Assembly: GCA_964398785.1 (NCBI GenBank)
Contig: CAYNNQ010000030.1
Span: forward strand, 1-33,029
DNA from: CAYNNQ01 sp964398785
GTDB taxonomy: Bacteria > Desulfobacterota > Desulfovibrionia > Desulfovibrionales > Desulfonatronovibrionaceae
Reading direction: 5' to 3'
Length of the DNA: 33,029 bases
This document shows positions 1 through 8,178 of the stretch, piece by piece (position 1 is the stretch's first letter; each line of letters starts with the position of its first letter). The notes beneath the pieces were generated by a model. It did not search any database, was not told where the DNA came from, and saw only the letters and a program-made list of their open reading frames with translations. A program made the position numbers and the translations under genes.

Positions 1-830
1 GTCGCCCCCTGCGCGGGGGCGTGAATTGAAACGATATCTCCAGGGTGATGCGGCCGCAAAATCCGGGGTCGCCCCCTGCGCGGGGGCGTGAATTGAAACG
101 CCAGGATCCAGATCACAATCCAAAAACCGGCGGTCGCCCCCTGCGCGGGGGCGTGAATTGAAACAATCCGCCCGGTTCTGCCGGACTGAATGCCGTGGGT
201 CGCCCCCTGCGCGGGGGCGTGAATTGAAACGGATTTGATAAACAACGACGCCTATCTCAAGAACGTCGCCCCCTGCGCGGGGGCGTGAATTGAAACTGTT
301 TGACTGCTTCTAAATACACTTCATTACTTGGGTCGCCCCCTGCGCGGGGGCGTGAATTGAAACCGGGCCTTTACCGTGGCAAAACTGGCCGGGATGGAGT
401 CGCCCCCTGCGCGGGGGCGTGAATTGAAACTGTTGAATTTGGTGGTGGTTCCGAGTTAATCTATATGGTCGCCCCCTGCGCGGGGGCGTGAATTGAAACC
501 TGGCCCGTTTATTTTTTTGAATATTCTAATAAGTCGCCCCCTGCGCGGGGGCGTGAATTGAAACGCGGACGGCCTGCAGGTACCGCGCGTGAGTCTGGAG
601 TCGCCCCCTGCGCGGGGGCGTGAATTGAAACGAGACCGATGCTGCAAAGGTGGAAAGCAGCGTTGGTCGCCCCCTGCGCGGGGGCGTGAATTGAAACGTT
701 TTTTGCATTTTTCGCAGTGGATATACATTTAGTCGCCCCCTGCGCGGGGGCGTGAATTGAAACACCATCCCGGTTGAGCGCGGCAGCGGCAAGGTTAAGT
801 CGCCCCCTGCGCGGGGGCGTGAATTGAAAC
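1..830 (+). CRISPR. CRISPR array, type I-C-like repeat, 13 repeats and 12 spacers
   Basis: Thirteen identical 32-nt repeats start at 1, 68, 133, 199, 265, 332, 399, 468, 533, 600, 666, 732 and 799. Each begins GTCGCCCCCTGCGCGGGGGC and ends GTGAATTGAAAC. The C-run and G-run form the usual hairpin, and the ATTGAAAC end is the crRNA 5' handle seen in type I-C (Dvulg) systems. The twelve spacers are 33-37 nt and all different. The last repeat at 799-830 is not degenerate. Because the window begins exactly on a repeat, the array probably continues to the left. For this repeat orientation the leader and cas genes are expected on that side, and none are visible here. Open frames across the array are artefacts of the repeat. 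Confidence 0.98.
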
Positions 831-1050
831 ATCAGCCAAAAAAAAAGCACAAAGGGACATCCATGGTAAGAATGTCAAGAGGGAAAGCGGAGGTTTCTCT
901 TCCACCTCGGAAGCCTCTGCCCTTGTGGTCCGATCTAATTAAATTTGCCGACTTTTTTGCTCCATTCCAGTGGTCAATATATAAATTTATGACCAGACAT
1001 CCATTTGCGAACGTCCATCGGAAGACTTGAGCTTTACGCAGCTCCCTTTG

Positions 1051-1180
1051 CAGAGGCAACCGCTAAAAGTCGAATGCTGGACTCAACCGCACAGATAAAA
1101 CATTGCAACTATATGATTTTACTTAAAACTTTCAACTTAAAACTTAACACTGCCTGCAAAAATATATTTTTTGCAGGCGC
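1051..1180 (+). repeat. Left copy of a 130-bp inverted repeat
   Basis: This pairs with the reverse complement of 5393-5522 over exactly 130 bp without gaps. The inner 67 bp (1114-1180) are identical to 5393-5459, and 48 of the outer 63 positions match, about 88% overall. The inner end contains a perfect hairpin with arms GCCTGCAAAAA and TTTTTGCAGGC around TATAT (1152-1178). A diverged relative lies at 18379-18435. The pair brackets the cassette 1181-5392. Confidence 0.9.
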
Positions 1181-1300
1181 TTCTTTGCAAGGGTCATTGC
1201 AGAAGATTAAGTTTGGGTAAACTTGCCGGCCTCGAAACAGGTCTATTGGTGCATCGCGGTATTCCGCTCGCACAGTCCCTTAACTGTTCCCGAACAAACA

Positions 1301-1344
1301 GCATAAAGCAACTCAAATTGCTCGGATGCTAGGTTGCTTTATGC
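1301..1344. other. Hairpin with perfect 12-bp arms
   Basis: The arms GCATAAAGCAAC (1301-1312) and GTTGCTTTATGC (1333-1344) are perfect complements around a 20-nt loop. There is no U-tract, so it is not a standard terminator, and it is too short for a tRNA. The function is unknown. It lies between the left inverted repeat and the ATPase/nuclease gene. Confidence 0.55.
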
Positions 1345-1845
1345 CACCTCCAAGCCGGTGGCCGGATACCAACGGCTCAATTTTGTGAAATTCTTTGGTT
1401 GTCCACCGATCCAATAATTCTTTTTTGTGCAGTTCTGCCCATTACTGCATCAAGCCTCGAACTTTTGCCGGCAGATAACCCGCTATTATGATAGCCAATA
1501 AATTCTTTGACCTTGCGGCGCAGGGGACACACAAAATTCTCCAGGCAGACCAATCGCGAAAGCATTGGCTTGATAGACAATGACTTTTTCGCCGGACTCA
1601 AATCCAACCCCGTCGAATTCGACCAGTTTTAAATGCGGCTTGTCCAACTTCTCCCGGAGCCCCAGCGGATCTATCGTGCTGCGGCTCCGTAGCCAGTTCA
1701 TGACGATATCCGACCCGCCTTGCGCAGCCCTTTGATTTTTGTGTCCTCTGTTTTTTGACTTCTGTCCTTTGCCTCCCACTTGAATTCAAAAAAAAGCACG
1801 GGTAGTATCCTCTATGTAAAGACGAAATACCCGGGAGAACCCGCA

Positions 1846-3378
1846 ATGAAAAAACTGCCCATTGGAATCCAGACTTTTGAAAAGCTGATCCAGGAAAATT
1901 ATGCGTATGTGGATAAAACCCATTTTGTTTCAATGCTCGGCAAAGGCGGATACTTCTTCCTGTCCCGGCCGCGTCGCTTCGGCAAAAGCCTTTTTCTAAG
2001 CACCCTGAAGGCCGCTTTCGAGGGCAAGCGCGATCTTTTTGAAGGCCTTTATCTGCACGACAACTGGGACTGGAGTGAAACCAATCCGGTTTTGCACATA
2101 AGCTTCGGATCGGGAGTCATGCGCAGTTTAGAGGAACTGCGCACTACCTTTGAGGAAATCCTCTACGATCAAGGCCAGCATCACAATATTGAATATGCCC
2201 AAAACAGCCTGAAAGGCAGATTTAAAGAATTGATCCAGAAATGCCACGGCAAATATTCCCGCCTGGTGGTCATCCTGGTTGACGAATACGACAAGCCCAT
2301 ACTGGACAGTATAGAAAAGCCCGAACTGGCCGTGGAAATCCGGGAGGAGCTCAAAAACTACTATTCCGTGATCAAGGACTGCGACCCGTACATCCGTCTG
2401 ACATTTATCACCGGAGTCTCCAAATTCAGCAAGGTCTCTCTTTTCAGCGGGCTGAACAACCTGGAAGACATCACCCTCAGCAGGAGTTATGCCACTATAT
2501 GCGGATACACTCAAAACGAGCTGGAAAAAGTTTTCGCCGACTACCTGCCGGGAGTCGACCTGGAAGAAGTAAAAAAATGGTACAACGGCTATTCCTGGCT
2601 GGGAGAAGAGGTCTATAATCCTTTCGATGTCCTTCTTTACTTGAGAAACAAGGAATTCTCCAACTACTGGTTTGAAAGCGGCACCCCCACATTCTTGATC
2701 AAGCTCTTGCAGTCCCGGAAATACTCCGTCCCGGAGCTTAACGACCTAAAAGCCGGGGAAAAACTGCTGGGCAGCTTTGATATAGATTTTATCGAGGTGG
2801 AAAATCTGCTTTTCCAGACCGGGTACCTGACCATAAAAGGGCTGGAAAAAATGACCGGAATGCGCCGCTACACCCTGGGCTACCCCAACCAGGAAGTCCG
2901 GCAGAGCCTGGCCGACTATGTGCTTTATTATTTCACCAAGGCTCCGGTTGAGCAGGTAAATAACGCCTTTGCCCTGTACGAATCCCTGCGCGACCTGGAT
3001 ATGGACCGTCTGCACGAAATCTTTCACTCCTTTTTCGCCTCCATTCCCTATGACTGGTACAAAAAGCAGCAAACCGCCGGATACGAGGCCTACTACGCCT
3101 CCATTGTCTATTGCTATTTCGCGGCCACCGGCATTGATGTCCGCCCCGAGGTCCATTCCAACAAAGGGCGTCTTGATTTGGTCGTGCGGCTTGATAACCG
3201 CGTTTATGTGATTGAATTCAAGGTCGTCGAGCAATGCGGGGAAGAAAAGGCCCTGGAGCAGGTAAAATCAAAGGGATACGCCGAACAGTTTGCCGGGCGG
3301 GAAATTTATCTGATCGGGGTGGAATTTTCCAGCCAAAAGCGAAATATCGAAAGTTTTGCTTGGGAAAAGGCAGGGTAA
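1846..3378 (+). CDS. AAA-ATPase-like / PD-(D/E)XK nuclease-like protein (DUF1703 type)
   Basis: A 510-residue protein of the family common in anaerobes that joins an AAA-ATPase-like domain (PF09820 type) to a C-terminal PD-(D/E)XK domain (PF08011 type). Visible landmarks are YVDKT at residues 21-25, the P-loop-like RPRRFGKSL at 41-49, a Walker B-like VILVDEYDKPI, and GVSKFSKVSLFSGLNNL after it. Near the C-terminus GRLDLVV is followed by VIEFKV, the D and E-x-K of the nuclease motif. I chose ATG 1846 because GGGAGA lies just upstream and MKKLPIGIQTF is the usual family N-terminus; an in-frame ATG 66 nt earlier lacks this support. The cellular role of the family is not settled; anti-mobile-element or selfish-gene roles have been suggested. 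It sits between a CRISPR array and a decayed toxin-antitoxin pair, inside the inverted-repeat cassette. The gene looks intact. Confidence 0.9.
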   Translation: MKKLPIGIQTFEKLIQENYAYVDKTHFVSMLGKGGYFFLSRPRRFGKSLFLSTLKAAFEGKRDLFEGLYLHDNWDWSETNPVLHISFGSGVMRSLEELRTTFEEILYDQGQHHNIEYAQNSLKGRFKELIQKCHGKYSRLVVILVDEYDKPILDSIEKPELAVEIREELKNYYSVIKDCDPYIRLTFITGVSKFSKVSLFSGLNNLEDITLSRSYATICGYTQNELEKVFADYLPGVDLEEVKKWYNGYSWLGEEVYNPFDVLLYLRNKEFSNYWFESGTPTFLIKLLQSRKYSVPELNDLKAGEKLLGSFDIDFIEVENLLFQTGYLTIKGLEKMTGMRRYTLGYPNQEVRQSLADYVLYYFTKAPVEQVNNAFALYESLRDLDMDRLHEIFHSFFASIPYDWYKKQQTAGYEAYYASIVYCYFAATGIDVRPEVHSNKGRLDLVVRLDNRVYVIEFKVVEQCGEEKALEQVKSKGYAEQFAGREIYLIGVEFSSQKRNIESFAWEKAG

Positions 3379-3429
3379 CTCCCAAATCCTTAGCCAATCC
3401 GGATTTTGCAAAAAACAGTCGGGGAAAAA

Positions 3430-3802
3430 ATGAAAAATACTGATCCGATACGCTGGCAACAGAGGTTCAGCCGGTTTGAAAAAGCGTCCGGGCTTTTGTT
3501 CGAGGCCATGGAAAGTCCGGTTGAAAAACTCAGCAAGCTGGAACAGGAAGGTGTAATCCAGCGTTTCGCTGTTGTTCTACGAAGGCTTTGACGTCAAATC
3601 GCCCCGGCAGGCATTTGAAGCGGAATACATGGGAGAAGAAGATACGGAAGCCGCCTTGAACGCCCTTTCCAAGCGCAATCCGCTCAGCCACACCTACGAG
3701 GAAGAAATCGCCCGGGAGGCGTTGCGCGAGATACAGCAAAATTATGCTCCCATGCTGAAGCGTCTTCAATATACGTTAAGGGAACGAAATCACCGGGAAT
3801 GA
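3430..3802 (+). pseudogene. Broken HEPN-type nucleotidyltransferase substrate-binding gene (HI0074 family)
   Basis: The first frame begins at ATG 3430 with IRWQQRFSRFEKASGLLFEA and reaches EGVIQRFAVV before a stop at 3589. The reading then resumes in another frame with YEGFDVKSPRQAFEAEY and continues through NALSKRNPLSHTYEEEIA to 3802. Both halves match the NTase_sub_bind/HEPN family, which normally reads IQRFEFTFELAWKTLKDYL then EGFDVKSPR. So roughly 15 codons of the core helix are missing and the frame is shifted. A second small deletion after SPRQAFEAEY is likely. The end overlaps the partner gene by 4 nt (ATGA), the normal arrangement for a HEPN/MNT operon. In such pairs the HEPN protein is the RNase-like toxin; here it is very probably inactive. 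Confidence 0.8.
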
Positions 3803-4026
3803 ACGACGGCCTTAAACCAAGGCACCGGGAGACCATAATCGCGGAGCTCCAAAAGTGCCCCAAGCTGAAGAAGGCAATCCCTTTCGGCTCCCGGGCCATG
3901 GGAACATACACCCCGGAAAGCGATATCGACATCGCCCTGGAAGGAGACCTGGACCTAACCGACCAGACGGAGCTTGCCGAAAAATTAAACCAAACAACCA
4001 TCCCATACACAATCACCCAAATTTAA
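3799..4026 (+). CDS. MNT-type minimal nucleotidyltransferase antitoxin, C-terminally truncated (HI0073 family)
   Basis: 75 residues with the intact nucleotidyltransferase signature GSRAMGTYTPESDIDIAL (GS followed by D-x-D). This family's partner is the HEPN protein; in characterised pairs the MNT protein neutralises the toxin by nucleotide transfer. Family members are usually about 95-105 residues. They continue past IPYxVDLV with a final strand and helix, but here the frame ends at IPYTITQI. The stop codon lies inside a perfect palindrome (4014-4035), which suggests the tail was lost by a rearrangement at that point. Together with the broken partner this is a decayed module. Confidence 0.75.
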   Translation: MNDGLKPRHRETIIAELQKCPKLKKAIPFGSRAMGTYTPESDIDIALEGDLDLTDQTELAEKLNQTTIPYTITQI

Positions 4027-4035
4027 ATTTGGGTG
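4014..4035. other. Perfect 22-bp palindrome over the MNT stop codon
   Basis: The half-site CACCCAAATTT is followed immediately by its exact reverse complement, with no loop. It contains the TAA stop at 4024-4026. It could be a protein-binding site, a cruciform or a rearrangement scar. It lacks the loop and U-tract of a terminator. Confidence 0.7.
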
Positions 4036-4127
4036 CGGGGTCCAGTATTTTGGCTTAACAAAAAGCTAAAATGTATTGCACAAATTCTTGAGAGGAACCA
4101 AGTTTTTACTAAAGGCGGTAAAATCGT

Positions 4128-5255
4128 ATGCATTCAAAAGCCAAGTGCAAAAACGCCGATCGTTTTGTTCCGGTGTATCTGGCCGCAGCCCTGGTCTGCC
4201 TTTTATTGTGCTCTTGTGCCGCAAAATCCGGTCTTTCCGGCGCTTCCGGGGAGAATTACCAGGGCCGGATTTCCGAATACACCTATTCCCAAAACAGCAG
4301 CCGGATCACGATCGGGATCGCAAACATCCACAACCATGTTTCCATGAACGGAACCGGCAGCATTGAGCAGAACAAGAAAAGGATCCTGGAAATAACCGAA
4401 GTACTAAAGACCAGGGGGGCGAACATGGTTGTCTTTCCGGAATGCTCGCTTACCGGGTATTTCTGGGAAGACTCCCCGGAATGTTGGGAGTACATGCGCG
4501 CCGGGGCGCTCGACCGGCACATCCCCTGGCTCAAGCGCTTAAAGGCAAAACTGGGCCAGGGCCTTGAATACATAGTGTTCAACGCCATACGCCTTGATCC
4601 GGACAATCCGCGGGGCAAATTCCGCAATTCCGTCTTTGTCCTGGGCAAGAATTTTGACTGCAAGGATATTTCCGCGGAAGCAAACGAAAAGAAGCATATC
4701 TATGACAAGACCTTTTTGCCGGGCATTGAAAAGAAGTTCACCCGCGGTCCGCAAACCGACCATCTGGTGATCGATACCCGCTGGGGCAGGTTCGGGTTTA
4801 CCACCTGCTACGACATGTGCTTTCCGGAAATTTTTCGGGAGTACGCCAACGCGGACCGGGTGGAGGCGATCATCGAGCTGTCTAGCTGGCGGGGGACTTC
4901 CCAAAGGGAGTACCCGGGAATGGACGTGCGGATGGACAATTATTACGGCTTTATTTGGAATCTCATGGCCTCAAGCCAGGCCGCGTTCAATCAGACATGG
5001 GTTATCGCCTGCAATTCGGTCGGTTTTCAGGACCGGGGCGAATATGAATTCTGGGGCGGATCCGGTGTCTGGGCTCCGTCCGGGGTCCGTCTGGCCGGGG
5101 CGTCGAACCGGGACGAAGAACTCTTGCTGATCCGCAATCTGGATATAAAGGGGCAGGTCGAATACGAAAAAAACGATTTCTGCTACCACGACGATTTCAT
5201 CCGGGTGTACAGGCCGCTTAAAAATCTGCGCACTTTCACCCGGATGCGGGATTGA
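4128..5255 (+). CDS. Nitrilase/carbon-nitrogen hydrolase family lipoprotein
   Basis: 375 residues. The N-terminus is a signal peptide with a hydrophobic run (residues 15-27) ending LLCSC, a lipobox-like site with the lipidated cysteine at about residue 30. The nitrilase fold follows from about residue 58. The catalytic triad is visible: Glu105 in VVFPECSLTGYF, Lys194 in IYDKTFLPG, and Cys227 in FTTCYDMCFPEIF. Members hydrolyse or condense C-N bonds in amides, nitriles or carbamoyl compounds. The substrate cannot be told from sequence. An exported, membrane-anchored nitrilase is uncommon, since most are cytoplasmic. AAAGGCGG upstream supports the start. It is the last gene before the right inverted repeat and seems to be transcribed alone. 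Confidence 0.85.
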   Translation: MHSKAKCKNADRFVPVYLAAALVCLLLCSCAAKSGLSGASGENYQGRISEYTYSQNSSRITIGIANIHNHVSMNGTGSIEQNKKRILEITEVLKTRGANMVVFPECSLTGYFWEDSPECWEYMRAGALDRHIPWLKRLKAKLGQGLEYIVFNAIRLDPDNPRGKFRNSVFVLGKNFDCKDISAEANEKKHIYDKTFLPGIEKKFTRGPQTDHLVIDTRWGRFGFTTCYDMCFPEIFREYANADRVEAIIELSSWRGTSQREYPGMDVRMDNYYGFIWNLMASSQAAFNQTWVIACNSVGFQDRGEYEFWGGSGVWAPSGVRLAGASNRDEELLLIRNLDIKGQVEYEKNDFCYHDDFIRVYRPLKNLRTFTRMRD

Positions 5256-5392
5256 TGAAAGATACAAGGGCTCGTGCTCGCTTTAAGCCGTCCTTAATTT
5301 CCAAACATTGACCGGCTTTTAAGCCGACTTGCCCGGTAAAGGCCAAAAGCCGGACGACGGCTGCGGCAATTCGGTTTGGCGGAGGATAAGAG

Positions 5393-5522
5393 GCGCCTGC
5401 AAAAAATATATTTTTGCAGGCAGTGTTAAGTTTTAAGTTGAAAGTTTTAAGTAAAATCAAAAGGTTATAAATTTTAATCTGTGCGTTTAACTCCAGTATT
5501 CGACTTTTTGCAGATGCCTCTG
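5393..5522 (-). repeat. Right copy of the 130-bp inverted repeat
   Basis: Reverse complement of 1051-1180, same length, no gaps, identical over 5393-5459. The internal hairpin (GCCTGCAAAAA arms) lies at the cassette-facing end, as in the left copy. It follows the nitrilase gene by about 140 bp of non-coding sequence. Confidence 0.9.
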
Positions 5523-5838
5523 ATAAGGATTATAGTCCGGGCTTGTTCGCATTCAAGATTAAAGACCTGCCCCCATAAACCGCTGAATTTACAGCTAAGC
5601 GGTTACCCGCTCCCCGATTTGCGGCGTTGTAATACACTGTTCGATTACTTTGGCCCCCATAAACCGCAAATATTTGTTCCGTTCTTTATTTGCAATAAAT
5701 ACCAAGAAAAACATCTTGCCCTAAGAAGAGCTTGGGGGTTATGCTCAATGCTGAAATAGTGCAAAAAATGGTATCCAGGGCATAAATGGACTTACTGCGC
5801 AAACCTAGATCAATATAAATTTCTGAAAGGCGAGTACA
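5523..5838. other. Non-coding stretch between the inverted repeat and the first foldback element
   Basis: A plus-strand frame of 92 codons (5481-5759) crosses it, but it begins inside the repeat and has no recognisable domain or ribosome site. I see no gene, RNA or clear terminator here. The phrase CCCCATAAACCGC occurs twice (near 5570 and 5655). Confidence 0.5.
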
Positions 5839-5846
5839 AGATTATT

Positions 5847-6137
5847 GGTTCCTCGACGTTTGATATGGATTTTCTCCGCCAGATTTTTGGGGATGCCCAA
5901 CTACCGGCCCAGTGTTTTCTAGGTCCCGCCAAAGGGGGCTCCCCCCTCCGGACTCTAGTTTTGAAAGGGAGAAAAAGTTTGGCAGCATTCAAGTTGGTAC
6001 ATTTGCCAGTCTGCATTAAGAGCCCGATTCTCGGTCCGACCGAGAAAACGCGCGAAACGCGCGGCCTCTCGTTAAAAGCATCCAAAAAGATCAGGCGGAA
6101 AAGATATAAAAAAATCCACACGCTGTGTCGAAGAGCC
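5847..6137 (+). mobile_element. Foldback MITE-like element, copy A
   Basis: About 291 bp with imperfect terminal inverted repeats. The left end reads GGTTCCTCGACG then ATGGATTTTCTCCGCC. The right end read inwards is GGCTCTTCGACAC then GTGTGGATTTTT. Complementarity continues inward for about 90 bp (AACTACCGGCCC...GTTTTCTA against the segment ending CGTTA), so the whole unit can fold into a long hairpin. It is flanked by the 8-bp direct repeat AGATTATT (5839-5846 and 6138-6145). The GGCTCTTC end and AT-rich 8-bp target duplication are typical of the ISL3 family. It has no coding capacity. Confidence 0.85.
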
Positions 6138-6309
6138 AGATTATTTTTTCGGCAATATATCACAAATGAGTGATTGAGGAAGCATTGGGTCATTTTGGTA
6201 ATTGAGTCCGGGGGCCGGAGGCCATCCCAGAAAGCGAGAGAGGTGTTGATAAAGCGTTTGCCGCGTACCCCGGAACGGAAAAGACAGCTTTGATCAAGGA
6301 GAAGGGCAC

Positions 6310-8112
6310 ATGGCTGAAGACAAGACGGAAAGTGAACCGCAAGAGGAACGTTCCTATCAGCGCAAGGCTATTGAGGCCGCCCGGGAGCACTGGGAAAAAC
6401 AAAAGCGCAAGGCAATCAAGGAAAGGCGCACCTTGCGCGGGCTACAGATAGTTCCCAAGTCCAGCTATTATGACGAGTCGCATGGTCACAAGCCTGGGGA
6501 GAACAACTGGACAGGGCTTGGTTTTGATCTGCATCCCCAGGTAGCTTGTGTTGCCGGGGGGTTGGTGGTTTTGTTTATAGTCTTTACCTTCATCTTCAAG
6601 AGTGAAGCAGTTTCTTTTTTTCAGACAGTTTTGGACGGCATCGGAGACAATTTCGGATGGCTGTATATCCTGGCTGCTAATTTTTTTGTCATAGTCATGA
6701 TCCTTATCGCCTCCAGCCGGTTCGGGAAGATACGTATAGGCGGGCCGGATGCACTTCCGGAGTTCAGTACGTTCAGCTGGTACGCCATGCTCATTAGTGC
6801 GGGCATGGGCATCGGACTCATGTTCTGGAGCGTGGCCGAGCCCATATTTCATTATATGGAACCTTCTCCCATGTTTGACGTCCCGGGCCAATCGGCCCAG
6901 GCCACCCAGGCGGCCCTGGGGCAGACCTATTTTCATTGGGGCCTGCATCCCTGGGGGATATACGCCCTGGTTGGGCTGTCCCTGGCATTTTTTGCTTTCA
7001 ACCGCGGGCTCCCCCTGACCATCCGCTCCATATTCTACCCGCTTTTGGGAGAAAAGATATACGGCTTTTGGGGCAATGTAATAGATATCCTGTCTGTTCT
7101 GGCCACCCTTTTCGGGTTGGCTACCTCACTGGGGCTCGGTGTGAAGCAGGTTTCTTCCGGACTCAACTATCTAGTCGGTTTCCCGGATACGGTCTGGTAC
7201 GCGGTCCTACTCATAGGGGCGATTACCCTGCTTGCCACTATCTCTGTGGTGGCCGGATTGGACAAGGGAGTGAAGATGCTAAGTACCATCAATCTGTATT
7301 TGGCCGGGATCTTCATGTTTTTCCTGCTTCTGGTCGGCCCTACCGTGTATATACTACAGGCCTTTACCCAAAACCTGGGCTTTTATATCCAGAATTTGCC
7401 CCAGCTCAGTTTCTGGGTGGAGACGTTTCACGGCGCGGAAGGGAGTAACTGGCAGAATCCGTGGACCATTTTCTACTGGGGGTGGTGGATCTCCTGGTCT
7501 CCATTTGTGGGCATGTTCATTGCCCGGGTCTCTAAGGGCCGTACAGTGCGGGAATTTATCCTCGGAGTGATGATTTTTCCCACCCTGCTTTCATTTCTGT
7601 GGATGTCTGTTTTCGGCGGATCCGCTTTGTGGCTGCAGTCCACGGGTGCCGCGGACATATCTGGTGCGGTGAGTAAAGATGTCTCCACCGCCCTTTTTGT
7701 CATGCTAGAGAATTTTCCCTGGACTTGGGTTACTTCGCTCATCGGGATTGTCCTGGTCACTGTGTTTTTTGTTACTTCCTCGGATTCCGGGTCCCTGGTC
7801 GTGGATCATCTTACTTCCGGGGGCAAGCTGGATTCCCCGGTCCCGCAGCGGATTTTCTGGGCGATTACCGAAGGGTTGTGTGCCGCAGCGCTTCTTTTGG
7901 GCGGTGGACTTACCGCCCTGCAGAGCGCTTCCATCGCTACCGGTTTGCCGTTTACTTTTGTTTTGATAATCATGTGCTACAGTCTTTTTAAAGGACTGCA
8001 GGAAGAACACTATCACGCCACCATTATTGAAAAAATAGAGCCGGAGACCCAGAAGTTCGAGGTCCCCATGCGGCAGAGGGAACATCAAAGCGGGGAAGCA
8101 TCGGAAAAATGA
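6310..8112 (+). CDS. BCCT-family glycine betaine/choline-type transporter
   Basis: A 600-residue inner-membrane carrier of the betaine/carnitine/choline transporter family, which imports quaternary ammonium osmolytes using the Na+ or H+ gradient. It has a charged cytoplasmic N-terminus of about 75 residues, then about twelve membrane segments. Family hallmarks are GMGIGLMFWSVAEPIFHY, the signature FYWGWWISWSPFVGMFIARV followed by SKGRTVREF, and VTSSDSGSLVVDHLTSGG. GGAGAAGGGCAC sits directly before the ATG. The C-terminal tail is short and acidic/basic, a place where osmosensing is found in relatives such as BetP. It stands alone between a foldback element and the coo operon, which ends convergently. 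With the OpuAC-like protein at 14219 it points to osmotic-stress adaptation. The exact substrate is not determined. Confidence 0.95.
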   Translation: MAEDKTESEPQEERSYQRKAIEAAREHWEKQKRKAIKERRTLRGLQIVPKSSYYDESHGHKPGENNWTGLGFDLHPQVACVAGGLVVLFIVFTFIFKSEAVSFFQTVLDGIGDNFGWLYILAANFFVIVMILIASSRFGKIRIGGPDALPEFSTFSWYAMLISAGMGIGLMFWSVAEPIFHYMEPSPMFDVPGQSAQATQAALGQTYFHWGLHPWGIYALVGLSLAFFAFNRGLPLTIRSIFYPLLGEKIYGFWGNVIDILSVLATLFGLATSLGLGVKQVSSGLNYLVGFPDTVWYAVLLIGAITLLATISVVAGLDKGVKMLSTINLYLAGIFMFFLLLVGPTVYILQAFTQNLGFYIQNLPQLSFWVETFHGAEGSNWQNPWTIFYWGWWISWSPFVGMFIARVSKGRTVREFILGVMIFPTLLSFLWMSVFGGSALWLQSTGAADISGAVSKDVSTALFVMLENFPWTWVTSLIGIVLVTVFFVTSSDSGSLVVDHLTSGGKLDSPVPQRIFWAITEGLCAAALLLGGGLTALQSASIATGLPFTFVLIIMCYSLFKGLQEEHYHATIIEKIEPETQKFEVPMRQREHQSGEASEK

Positions 8113-8178
8113 TAATTGACGCCGTTAAGATGGAAAAAGGCCATTTCCGGATGGAGACTATAAGGATACCCGGTTGCC

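Larger units (their letters stand above)
831..1845. other. Gene-poor region after the CRISPR array
   Basis: I see no convincing gene here. A short plus-strand frame starting at ATG 863 (55 codons) has a passable GGGA upstream but no recognisable domain. The stretch holds the left inverted repeat (1051-1180) and a hairpin (1301-1344). A minus-strand frame around 1486-1700 contains a piece vaguely like the SymE/AbrB fold but lacks a convincing start. A pyrimidine-rich tract (about 1738-1777) built on GTCCTCTG/CTTCTGTCC-like units precedes the next gene. Confidence 0.6.

Noticed and set aside
456..850. Open reading frames of 88-113 codons on the minus strand
   Set aside because: They are translations of the CRISPR repeat (recurring FNSRPRAGGD, FQFTPPRRGR or SIHAPAQGAT), not genes.
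1301..1344. tRNA-like structure
   Set aside because: Only one arm pairs, the length is 44 nt, and there is no anticodon stem.
1486..1779. Minus-strand frame with a SymE/AbrB-like piece (KLVEFDGVGFESGEKVIVY)
   Set aside because: The similarity covers only one short strand-turn-strand, the start region is a pyrimidine repeat, and there is no ribosome site. At best it is a remnant.
6146..6309. Riboswitch ahead of the BCCT carrier
   Set aside because: A G-rich stretch (GGGGGCCGGAGGCC) suggested structure, but no known aptamer consensus can be matched.
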